Shown: positions 53,401-61,413 of the stretch, piece by piece
Position numbering within the stretch: position 1 is the first letter of the stretch
Layout of the letters: each line of letters begins with the position of its first letter
Source: [Enterobacter] lignolyticus SCF1
Lineage (GTDB): Bacteria; Pseudomonadota; Gammaproteobacteria; Enterobacterales; Enterobacteriaceae
Reading direction: 5' to 3'
Assembly (NCBI RefSeq): GCF_000164865.1
Contig: NC_014618.1
Location: forward strand, 186,001-250,000
Length of the DNA: 64,000 bases
Translations under genes and position numbers: made by a program
The notes under the pieces: model-generated
What the model was told of the DNA's origin: nothing
Databases searched by the model: none
The model's input: only the letters and a program-made list of their open reading frames with translations

Positions 53401-54336
53401 TCAGGGCTGGGTTTTTCCCGGCATTTGCGGGTCGTCTTTATAGTCGGCGGTCGCTATCCATGCGGCGCAAAACAGCGTCAGCCGGGCAAAGAAATAGAAG
53501 AACGCCATCAGCCCCAGCACCGAACCGAACGCCGCGCCTGACGGGGATTTCACCAGCGTCGGCAGCGTCCAGGTCATGATCATTTTGATCGCCTCAAAGC
53601 CGATCGCGGCAATAAAGGTGCCGCGGATCAGCGCCTTTTTGCGCGGACGCTGGCGCGGCAGCCGCCAGAAGATCCAGAAAAACAGCAGATAGTTGGCGAA
53701 TATCGAAATCGCCAGGCCAATCAGCCGCCAGGCGGGCTTCAGCCATTCGATGCTGTCGAGGTAGAGGGCGGAGATAATCGTCTGCTGCGCGGCGCCGGAG
53801 ATGGAGGTTATCGACAGCGTGACGATCAGCGCAAGCAGCAGGCCGATAAGCGAGACAAAATCGCGGAAATAGCGGACCCAGATTTTCTCCCGGTCCTGCG
53901 GCGTCCGTTCCCAGACGTCGCGGGACTGGGCGCGGATCGCTTCCCGCAGGTTGCCCATCCAGTTGATGCCGGAGTAGAGCGCGATAAGCAGCCCCACGAT
54001 GCCGACCGTCGTACGCTGCTGCACCGCGGTGTTGATGGTGCTTTTGAGCGTCGCGGCGAGGGTGGGATCGCTGACGTTCATCAGGATTTTATCGAAGATG
54101 TCCTGCAGCAGGGTCGGGTGCGACGCCAGCACAAAACCGGCGGCGGCAAAGGAGACCATCAGGATAGGGATCATGGACAAAAACGAGAAATAGGTAATGG
54201 CAGCGCCAAACTGATTCCCCAGACGATCGTTAAAACGCTCCGTTGCGCGCAGCAGGTGGGCGATGACGGGCTGGCGCTGTGCCTTTTGCGCCGTCCCGGC
54301 GGCTTTCTTTAGCGCATTGTTGACTTTCGGCGTCAT
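53401..54336 (-). CDS. yhjD: YhjD, YihY/BrkB-family inner membrane protein
   Basis: 311 aa from ATG 54336, shorter at the N-terminus than E. coli YhjD (337). About six membrane segments; conserved ERFNDRLGNQFGAAITYFSFLSMIPILMVS and LYSGINWMGNLREAIRAQ. E. coli YhjD was found as a suppressor that lets cells survive without Kdo, probably by aiding lipid IVA transport. The C-terminal end forms a CCAGCCC/GGGCTGG hairpin over its stop codon. Confidence 0.92.
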   Translation of the reverse strand: MTPKVNNALKKAAGTAQKAQRQPVIAHLLRATERFNDRLGNQFGAAITYFSFLSMIPILMVSFAAAGFVLASHPTLLQDIFDKILMNVSDPTLAATLKSTINTAVQQRTTVGIVGLLIALYSGINWMGNLREAIRAQSRDVWERTPQDREKIWVRYFRDFVSLIGLLLALIVTLSITSISGAAQQTIISALYLDSIEWLKPAWRLIGLAISIFANYLLFFWIFWRLPRQRPRKKALIRGTFIAAIGFEAIKMIMTWTLPTLVKSPSGAAFGSVLGLMAFFYFFARLTLFCAAWIATADYKDDPQMPGKTQP

Positions 54337-54421
54337 CAGCGACGATTTCCTTCTTTTACAGCGAGATGTAAGCAAAATTATAGCTTAAAGGCGTCGATAA
54401 TCGGCGAAAACTCGCGATGCC

Positions 54422-55321
54422 TTAGTCCACATAGCCTTTTAGCAACCCGGTCAGCCACTCCATAAACAGGTGCACGCGGCGGGAGAGGTTGCGACGGTGC
54501 GGATAGATAAGCGATACCGGCATCGGCTCGGCGCGGTACTGCGGCAGGATTTCGACCAGCTGGCCGCTGCGCAGCGCGTCGCGTACGCCGATGCGCGGCG
54601 CCTGAATAATGCCCAGCCCGGCAAGGCATGCGGCCTGATAGGTTTCGGTGCTGTTAACCGTCAGCACGCCGCCGGTTTTAACCCACCGGACGGCGTTATC
54701 CACCTTCATTTCGAACCCCTGCGGGCGCACGCCGATGTTCGCCGAGTAGTGGATCAGCGCATGTCCGGCGAGATCGTCCGGGCGCTCGGGGTAGCCAAAG
54801 CGCGCCAGATAGCCCTGGCTTGCGCAGTTGATGATGGTCAGCTTGCCCAGCTGTCGGGCGACCAGACCCGAATCCTTCAGCGCGCCGACCCGCACCACGC
54901 AGTCAAACCCCTCGCGGATCACGTCGACCAGCCGGTCGCTGCTGCTCAGCTCCAGCTCAATGCCGGGATACTGCTGCAAAAAGGCGGGTAGCTTAGGGAT
55001 AACCAGATTTTTCGCCACCGCGACCGGCATGTCCACCCGCAGCCGGCCGCTGATGCTTGAAGGATCGTGCTGAAACATGCCGTCCAGTTCATCGAGGTTG
55101 CTGAGCAAATCTTTTGCCCGCTCGTAGTACACCATACCGTCCTGGGTGAGCTGGACGCGGCGCGTGGTGCGGTGGAGCAGGCGGATGCCGAGGTGGTTTT
55201 CCAGCGCCTGAATCTGGCGCGATACGCTACCTTTAGGAAGTCCCAGCGTGTCCGCGGCGCGTGAAAAACTCTCCAGCTCCGCCACGCGAATGAACAACTG
55301 CATTGCGTGAATTTTATCCAT
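54422..55321 (-). CDS. yhjC: YhjC, LysR-family transcription regulator
   Basis: 299 aa from ATG 55321 (MDKIHAMQLFIRVAELESF), the E. coli length. N-terminal winged HTH SRAADTLGLPKGSVSRQIQALE, then the LysR substrate-binding domain. It is divergent from an SDR gene, with 118 bp between the start codons, the usual layout for a LysR regulator and its target. Confidence 0.9.
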   Translation of the reverse strand: MDKIHAMQLFIRVAELESFSRAADTLGLPKGSVSRQIQALENHLGIRLLHRTTRRVQLTQDGMVYYERAKDLLSNLDELDGMFQHDPSSISGRLRVDMPVAVAKNLVIPKLPAFLQQYPGIELELSSSDRLVDVIREGFDCVVRVGALKDSGLVARQLGKLTIINCASQGYLARFGYPERPDDLAGHALIHYSANIGVRPQGFEMKVDNAVRWVKTGGVLTVNSTETYQAACLAGLGIIQAPRIGVRDALRSGQLVEILPQYRAEPMPVSLIYPHRRNLSRRVHLFMEWLTGLLKGYVD

Positions 55322-55439
55322 AGATAGCTCGTGTTGTTGTTCAAATTGAAACAGTGAAGCGTAATTCAGCATCTTTATTGATTATTTATCACCTAATAAG
55401 CTCTTTCTCAACGTTCACATCCCCGAGATGAGGTGAGTT

Positions 55440-56198
55440 ATGACACAACGTATTGCTTTGATTACCGGCGGCAGCCGTGGATTAGGAAAAAATGCGGCGC
55501 TGAAGCTGGCGGCGAAAGGAATTCACAGTGTTCTGACCTATAACAGCAACCAGCAGGACGCGCTGAATGTGGTGCGCGAAATTGAACAACTTGGCGTGAA
55601 AGCGACGGCATTACAGCTGAATGTTGCTGATATCTCCCAATTTGACGCCTTTGCGCTTCAGGTACAGCAGCAGCTTCGCTCCCTCTGGCAGTGCGACACC
55701 TTTGATTATTTAGTGAACAATGCCGGCGTGGGGCTGTACGGCGCGTTTGCCGACACCAGCGAGGCGGTATTCGATGAGCTGCTGAATATCCACTTTAAAG
55801 GCCCGTTTTTCCTGACCCAGCGTCTGCTGCCGTTAATGAAAAACGGCGGCCGCATCCTCAACGTCTCCAGCGGGCTGGCGCGCTTCGCGCTGCCGGGCTA
55901 TGCCGCTTATGCCTCAATGAAAGGGGCGATGGAGGTGCTGACCCGCTATCAGGCGAAGGAGCTGGGCGCCCGCGGGATTTCGGTGAATATTATCGCGCCT
56001 GGCGCTATCGAAACGGATTTTGGCGGCGGGCGCCTGCGCGATAACGAGGAGCTGAATCGCTATGTCGCCTCGCAAACCGCGCTGGGGCGCGCCGGGCTGC
56101 CGGACGACATCGGCGGGGCGATCGCCGCGCTGCTCAGCGACGATCTGGGCTGGATGAACGCCCAGCGCATCGAGGTTTCCGGCGGAATGTTCCTGTAA
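55440..56198 (+). CDS. Short-chain dehydrogenase/reductase
   Basis: 252 aa classical SDR. Cofactor motif TGGSRGLG (residues 9-16), NNAG, catalytic Ser in NVSSGLARFALPGYAAYASMKG with the YxxxK pair, and PGAIETDF. NAD(P)-dependent; substrate not predictable. GAGGTGAG lies before the ATG. Divergent from yhjC, so likely LysR-controlled. No obvious homologue at this position in E. coli K-12. Confidence 0.88.
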   Translation: MTQRIALITGGSRGLGKNAALKLAAKGIHSVLTYNSNQQDALNVVREIEQLGVKATALQLNVADISQFDAFALQVQQQLRSLWQCDTFDYLVNNAGVGLYGAFADTSEAVFDELLNIHFKGPFFLTQRLLPLMKNGGRILNVSSGLARFALPGYAAYASMKGAMEVLTRYQAKELGARGISVNIIAPGAIETDFGGGRLRDNEELNRYVASQTALGRAGLPDDIGGAIAALLSDDLGWMNAQRIEVSGGMFL

Positions 56199-56212
56199 AA
56201 CACGCCGCGTTC

Positions 56213-56250
56213 CGCCCTCGCTCTCTGTTTTCGCGCAGCGGGTGAGGGCG
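56213..56250. repeat. REP-like hairpin after the SDR gene
   Basis: CGCCCTC (56213-56219) pairs with GAGGGCG (56244-56250). It begins 15 bp after the SDR stop and may end its transcript; otherwise the 210-bp gap to the next gene shows no feature. Confidence 0.5.
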
Positions 56251-56408
56251 TGCGGACGCTATCCTGTGTTATCCCCCGCTTTTCCCTCTCTTTTATCCCG
56301 ATGGCGCGCGCTTTCCCTGCGGTAAGCTCAGCGAGTAACCCTCTAAAAGAATAAAAAAAACATAAATTTGCCCTAAAAATGGGCCTGGCTGATGAAAGGA
56401 ACCTCGGG

Positions 56409-57995
56409 ATGCATGCAGTGCCGCATCAACCCATTGAGCAGTTTGAACACTGTCTTGGCATCATTCGCCAGGCAGCGGTAGAGATTCTGCTGCTGTTGAA
56501 CGTGCATAGCGCAGAAGCAAAAGACCCGCGCTGGTTTCTCGAACAGCTTGAGCAGGCGCGCCTGAACCTGGGCGGCTGGGGGAACGTCGCCCGGCGCCTG
56601 AACCTCAATGACGCCGAGCTCAGCGATTTTACCCTTCAGCTTCGCCACCTTCAGCAGGTGGTGCCGGTTTACGATCGCGGCCAGCCGATAAGCGACAACC
56701 AGCGGATTGCCGCTCTGCGTTTTGTGGTGGCGCTTGAGTCTGTCCGCCACCGGCAGCCGCTGCTGAAATATTCCTCTACCCTCGGTGAAGAGGGCGGCGA
56801 CCGCCAGGAGCAGGCCCAGCGGCAGATGCGCGCTATCTCGCTGACGCTAAAGGGCCTGATTAGCCAGGCGCAGCCGGACACGACCCGCCTGCATAACGAT
56901 CTTAAGCTGCAGTTCGGCGCCAGCAGCGTGCGTCGCTGGCTTGCCAACAGCGAGGCGGGAGACGTGCTGTCCGGCATGCGTTTTAGCGACCTGTCGCTGC
57001 TGGTTGTCGATAAAAAAGCCTTTGCCCGCTACTACTCATCGATATTCAACTCTGCGGCATCGCTGACGTTTCTGGCCGAACAGCGCGTGACGCTGCATGC
57101 CTTTCTGGATGACTGCCGGGCGATGCGTAACGCCATTATCGCCGGACGTCCGCTGACCGCTGCCGAAATGGCGCTGCTGGGTAACTATCAGCAGCAGATA
57201 ACCGGACCCGTCCAGCGGGCGTTTGAGCAGGGGCGCACCAGCGTTAATCCGGCGTCGTTTATGGCGGTTGACAGCAGCGAGCTCGGCCAGTTCTGGGAGA
57301 CGGCGCGAGCGAAAGACAGCGCGCTCGGCGGCGACAGCCTGGCGGTGCGCGAGAGCATTGAGCCGCCGCAGCGGCGGGAAAAGCGCAGCCCGGAGGACAG
57401 GGATCAGCTGATTTCCAGCGTGCTATGGGGCGTTGTCGGCGTGTTTGTGCTGGCGATGGCGTTTGGCGGGATCTGGCTGTTCAGCGATCCGGCGCCGCGG
57501 AATCAGGCAAACGTCGGGTTTCGCGAGTCGCCCGACGCGCCGGAGCGCGAGCTGCCGTCGCCGCGCGAAAAGCTGGCGAACCTCGGTATCAGCTGGGACG
57601 TCAATAGCCTGCGCGCCGCAATCGATCGCAACGATACCAACGTCACGTCGCTGTTTATGCAGGGCGGCATGACCTGGCAGCTGGCCTGGACCGAGCAGGC
57701 GCAGTCGGCAAAATATGACGAGGTGCTGGAGCTGCTGCTGCGCTACAAGCTGCAAATGGATGAGCCAAAACCGTGTCGCCGGTTTATCAATACCCTGAGC
57801 CACTCGATGAACAACGGCGAATCGATGACGGCGGTTCGCCGGTCGTACCTGAAGGCGTTTTGTACGACCCCTGCGGTTGTTGAGCGCCAGCGTATCAGCG
57901 TTGCGCAGGCGCAACGGCGGGCCGAGGCGCAGCCTGACGCGCAGAACCAAAAAGCGCTGTCCGTGCAGTCCGCGATTTACGAGGTGATTCGCTAA
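56409..57995 (+). CDS. HEPN-like domain/transmembrane protein with ankyrin-like C-terminus (STY4199-type)
   Basis: 528 aa from ATG 56409, with AAAGGAA upstream; the ATG ten codons earlier has no ribosome site. The N-terminal half is helical; around residues 205-270 the pattern RYYSSIFNSA...CRAMRNAIIAGRPLTAAEMALLGNYQ looks like a Swt1/DUF4145-type HEPN domain, but the RNxxxH ribonuclease motif lacks its His (R240-N-AIIA). A basic stretch, one membrane helix (about 334-358), and a C-terminal ankyrin-like segment (LGISWDVNSLRAAIDRNDTN, about 392-411) follow. I recall similar Salmonella proteins named STY4199 family. Function unknown. Confidence 0.65.
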   Translation: MHAVPHQPIEQFEHCLGIIRQAAVEILLLLNVHSAEAKDPRWFLEQLEQARLNLGGWGNVARRLNLNDAELSDFTLQLRHLQQVVPVYDRGQPISDNQRIAALRFVVALESVRHRQPLLKYSSTLGEEGGDRQEQAQRQMRAISLTLKGLISQAQPDTTRLHNDLKLQFGASSVRRWLANSEAGDVLSGMRFSDLSLLVVDKKAFARYYSSIFNSAASLTFLAEQRVTLHAFLDDCRAMRNAIIAGRPLTAAEMALLGNYQQQITGPVQRAFEQGRTSVNPASFMAVDSSELGQFWETARAKDSALGGDSLAVRESIEPPQRREKRSPEDRDQLISSVLWGVVGVFVLAMAFGGIWLFSDPAPRNQANVGFRESPDAPERELPSPREKLANLGISWDVNSLRAAIDRNDTNVTSLFMQGGMTWQLAWTEQAQSAKYDEVLELLLRYKLQMDEPKPCRRFINTLSHSMNNGESMTAVRRSYLKAFCTTPAVVERQRISVAQAQRRAEAQPDAQNQKALSVQSAIYEVIR

Positions 57996-58144
57996 CGGTT
58001 GCGGACTCGCGGCGCGGGTCTCAGGGGAGGGGGGAAGACGGCGATTTCGGATCTTTCACTTTGCAATGCGGTATGAATATCGTTATGGTTTGGCCCTCTT
58101 TTTCATCCCGTCATCCGCGGTCGCGCGCAGCAGGAAGGTATAGT

Positions 58145-59302
58145 GTGAACAGGCCGTTATTCCCCGTTCTGATGGCGTCGATGCTGGCTGCCGGGTGTTC
58201 CGGTACGCTCTCGCAAATGAGCGTCCCCTCCGGCGAGATAAGCCAGGTGGCGCAGAACGGCAAACGGTTTTCGGTGGATGCCTTTGTCACCCGCTATATG
58301 CAAAGCCAGCAGGTCAGCGGCATGGTCGTGGCGGTGATTCGTCACAACGGCCCGGCGGAGTTTCACTGCTACGGCGTGACCGATGCTAACAATCGCTATC
58401 CCATCACCCCGGATACGCTGTTTGCGCTGGGGTCGCTAAGCAAAGGCGTTACCGCGGAGGTGTTCACGCTGCTGGTCAATGACGGGCGGCTGCGCTGGGA
58501 TGACACCCTGCAAACGCTGCTGCCGCCGGGGACGCCGCTCAGCGATGATGCGAAAAAGATAACGCTGCAGCAGCTGGTGACCCACACCTCCGGCCTGCCG
58601 CGCCAGCCGATGAGCATACTGTCGCTCGAACATTTGTTGTCCTATCTGAGCGATGGCGAGAACTTTTATCACGACCTGGATGACGATAGCGTGCTGGACT
58701 ATCTCCGGGATTTCAACGCGCCGTCCCGGCGGGAGCCGCAGTACTCTAACCTCGGTTATGCCATTCTCGGCTATATCCTGAAATACCAGACCGGCGAGTC
58801 CGTTGAGACGCTGGCGTCGCGCCTGTTATTCCAGCCCCTGGCGCTGAAAAATATCAGCTTTGAACCGCAGACGCTGCGAGCGTTTCCCTGGCGTGCGCTG
58901 GGGCATGCTGGCGACCAGCCGAAATTTAAGACTCGCGGCGCGTTGACGCCGGACTGGCGCTTCACCAATAACATGGCTGGCGCCGCCAATCTGTACGGTA
59001 ACGCCCGGGATTTGATCGAATACGCTCGCGCACACTTCTCGCCAACGCGCAGCGCCGCGCTGGATAAGGCGTTTAGCGACGTCGATGTGAACTATTATCC
59101 CCGCCAGAGAGAGGCGGCGAATATCGCCTGGATTACCGATACCTACGGTACGCAGAAAATTACTTATCAGGTGGGATACATCGGCGGGTACTCCAGCTAT
59201 ATCGGCTTTGATAAAGCGCAGCAGAACGCCGTGGTGGTGCTGCAAAACAGCTTTAACTGGAGCAACTACATCGGGCACGCGATCCTGCGGCATCAGCAGT
59301 AG
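58145..59302 (+). CDS. Lipoprotein serine hydrolase of the class C beta-lactamase/PBP fold
   Basis: 385 aa from GTG 58145, with AAGG 6 nt upstream; longer frames lack the lipobox. Signal peptide MNRPLFPVLMASMLAAGC gives Cys18, a lipoprotein. Serine-hydrolase motifs SLSK (S97-x-x-K100) and Y200-S-N are present; the third KTG/HxG box is not obvious (GYIGGYSS is the nearest). It may act as a DD-peptidase-like or esterase-type enzyme on peptidoglycan or another ester or amide. It is separated from the HEPN-like gene by 149 bp and converges with the fimbrial operon. Confidence 0.82.
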   Translation: MNRPLFPVLMASMLAAGCSGTLSQMSVPSGEISQVAQNGKRFSVDAFVTRYMQSQQVSGMVVAVIRHNGPAEFHCYGVTDANNRYPITPDTLFALGSLSKGVTAEVFTLLVNDGRLRWDDTLQTLLPPGTPLSDDAKKITLQQLVTHTSGLPRQPMSILSLEHLLSYLSDGENFYHDLDDDSVLDYLRDFNAPSRREPQYSNLGYAILGYILKYQTGESVETLASRLLFQPLALKNISFEPQTLRAFPWRALGHAGDQPKFKTRGALTPDWRFTNNMAGAANLYGNARDLIEYARAHFSPTRSAALDKAFSDVDVNYYPRQREAANIAWITDTYGTQKITYQVGYIGGYSSYIGFDKAQQNAVVVLQNSFNWSNYIGHAILRHQQ

Positions 59303-59322
59303 TCTTTGCTAGCGCGCTGTCG

Positions 59323-60051
59323 TCAATCTGCGCTAAGGCGGGCATCCCGGCTGTTTACCGAACCATAATCGTCAATATACCGGTAATGTACGGTGCTCGT
59401 TGCGTCCGGCGGCGTTTGTCCCTGCAGGCGGAATCGATGTGTCGCATAAGGAGAGGCCATCATATCCACCTGCGACTCCGCCTCCCATGTATGGCCACTG
59501 CGTTCCAGCGACAACGCGGTAAAGGAGATATGAAACGGTGTAGGGTTGCGGCACTCTAGAAACCACTGGCGATCGTCGTTGATCAGGCGAAACGTCAGTT
59601 TTCCCAGCAGGGCGTCGGGCGAAGCCGGTAAGCCAGCAGGGCGATAAAACACTTTCATCTGTGTGTTCATGGTTAACGCCAGCCGCGGTGACGTTGGTTG
59701 GGTGACCGATTGCGGCGGGATTTCGTATAAATTCAGCCAAAAAACCGACTCCCGGTCTTTCGGTAGCGGCGACTGGTTATAGATAATTCGAATACCCTGT
59801 CTGGCGCTGGCATCAAGTCGGAACACGGCTGGCACAATGACGAAAGGTGCCGTTGTGTTTTGCGGATCGCCCTCACCGTTGTCGACCCAGCTCTGCACGA
59901 TGACCGGCCAGACGTTGGTATTCGCCAGCATCAGGGTTTGTCCGGGGGTACCTTCCTGGTAAATCACCCGCGTGCCGGACGCCATTAGCCCGGCCCAGCC
60001 CGGCTGGCAAAGGCAAGAGAGCGCCAGCACCATCAGTTGTCGTATTTTCAT
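59323..60051 (-). CDS. Fimbrial chaperone (second, distal)
   Basis: 242 aa from ATG 60051; the longer frame runs into the adhesin gene and is rejected. Signal peptide (CQPGWA), then the PapD-type fold: GTRVIYQEGTPGQTLMLANT, FVIVPAVFRLDASARQGIRIIYN, ESVFWLNLYEIPP, CRNPTPFHISFTAL and C-terminal RYIDDYGS. It caps pilin subunits in the periplasm. Its ATG overlaps the adhesin stop (ATGA). Last gene of the cluster, an stb-like gene order (usher, adhesin, chaperone). Confidence 0.9.
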   Translation of the reverse strand: MKIRQLMVLALSCLCQPGWAGLMASGTRVIYQEGTPGQTLMLANTNVWPVIVQSWVDNGEGDPQNTTAPFVIVPAVFRLDASARQGIRIIYNQSPLPKDRESVFWLNLYEIPPQSVTQPTSPRLALTMNTQMKVFYRPAGLPASPDALLGKLTFRLINDDRQWFLECRNPTPFHISFTALSLERSGHTWEAESQVDMMASPYATHRFRLQGQTPPDATSTVHYRYIDDYGSVNSRDARLSAD

Positions 60052-61385
60052 TGCATTTTCACCAGGACATACGCGGTTGCATACACTTTGCCCGGGGTGA
60101 CGGTCTGCCCGGCAATCCGTTTGAGTGTGGCGGTGTACAGCTGCTGATACTGCGTGTAGCCAGAGGTAACGCTGCCTGTGGGCGAGGCGCCATCCAGCAC
60201 GGGATACCATCCGGCGGCGTTACCTCCCGCCGTTGTGAGCGAGACGGTGCCGGGCTGGCCGACAAATATCATCGACGTACCCAGGCTGTTTTGCAGCGTG
60301 ATGCCGACGCCTGCGGCCATGTTGGTTGTGCCATAGTTATCGGAAACCAGCATAGTGACCCCGCCGCTGGCATTCACCAGCCCCAGCGTTTGTGCGGCCG
60401 AAAAAGCGCCGCTGGAGACCTGGAAACCAATCGCTGTCTGGTTCGTTGAGGTTCCGGAAACGGCGGTATTGCTGCATTCCACCTGGACGGAGAAAGAGGC
60501 ATTCACGCTTCCTCCCGCCATCAGTTGCGGGGCGGATGCGGTGGGAAACATGACAACCGGGGTGGCGTTTCTGGCCACGCAGGTCGCGGTTTGATACAGC
60601 GTATTTGCTGTACGCATACCATAGCCGAAGCCGTTGTTGGCGCCCCAAAAATTATACGATGTGTTCGAGTCTGCGCCGATAGCGTCATGGCCGAAAGAAA
60701 AGGAGACGCTGCTGCTGCCAGAAAGCTGGATGTAGGCGTTGGGTTGGGTGCAGGTGTAGTTCCGCCCTGTCGTGCTGGCAAGCCCGATACCGTTGCCGTT
60801 GGTATTATTGTTGCCGCAGTAAGATGAGCCCGCCGAGGTGCCGGGTAAGGTACTGACGCGATAAAGCTCCGCCAGCAGCGGCGGCACGTCCTGCAGGCGA
60901 ATCTGGATTTTACTCCCCGACGTGGCGTAGGTCGTGACGGGCACTTTTTGCCAGTAGCGGGTGAGGGTGACGCCCGACATGGTCAACTTCAGCCCGGTAT
61001 AGCCGAACCAGGTCGCATACGCGCCGGTGATTCCGTCCGTAGCGCCTAAATCATAATAGCCGCCTACGCGATCGTCACCGTTGGTCGCGACCAAAAAATA
61101 GATGTTGGGTAAATCGGTGGCATCGCACGTCCAGAGCACGGATGAGGCCGTGGCGCTGTTCGTCGTGTAGTTGGTCGGCGGTACCACGATGCTTGCCAAC
61201 AGCGTGCCGACCGGCTGCAGATAGGTATCCGTCAGGTTGATTTTCCCAAACGGAATCAGTGCCGTCTGGGCGTCACCGGCGTTGGTGATGCCGGAAAGCG
61301 TACAGCTTGCCCGGGCGGCGGAAGGGAGAAACAATATTGCCGCCCACAGCACTAAAATCCTGAATATCGGAACGCGCTTTTTCAT
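60048..61385 (-). CDS. Fimbrial tip adhesin-like protein
   Basis: 445 aa. Signal peptide (PSAARA), mature start SCTLSGITN. A long N-terminal, Ser/Thr/Tyr/Asn-rich region (about 27-270) with paired Cys likely forms the receptor-binding domain, then a pilin domain with donor-strand-accepting features (CVARNATPVVMFPTASAP, ATLKRIAGQTVTPGKVYATAYVLVKMQ). Length and position resemble Salmonella StbD. Ligand unknown. Coupled to the downstream chaperone. Confidence 0.85.
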   Translation of the reverse strand: MKKRVPIFRILVLWAAILFLPSAARASCTLSGITNAGDAQTALIPFGKINLTDTYLQPVGTLLASIVVPPTNYTTNSATASSVLWTCDATDLPNIYFLVATNGDDRVGGYYDLGATDGITGAYATWFGYTGLKLTMSGVTLTRYWQKVPVTTYATSGSKIQIRLQDVPPLLAELYRVSTLPGTSAGSSYCGNNNTNGNGIGLASTTGRNYTCTQPNAYIQLSGSSSVSFSFGHDAIGADSNTSYNFWGANNGFGYGMRTANTLYQTATCVARNATPVVMFPTASAPQLMAGGSVNASFSVQVECSNTAVSGTSTNQTAIGFQVSSGAFSAAQTLGLVNASGGVTMLVSDNYGTTNMAAGVGITLQNSLGTSMIFVGQPGTVSLTTAGGNAAGWYPVLDGASPTGSVTSGYTQYQQLYTATLKRIAGQTVTPGKVYATAYVLVKMQ

Positions 61386-61413
61386 AATCTACCTCTTATT
61401 TCTTCAGGTATCG

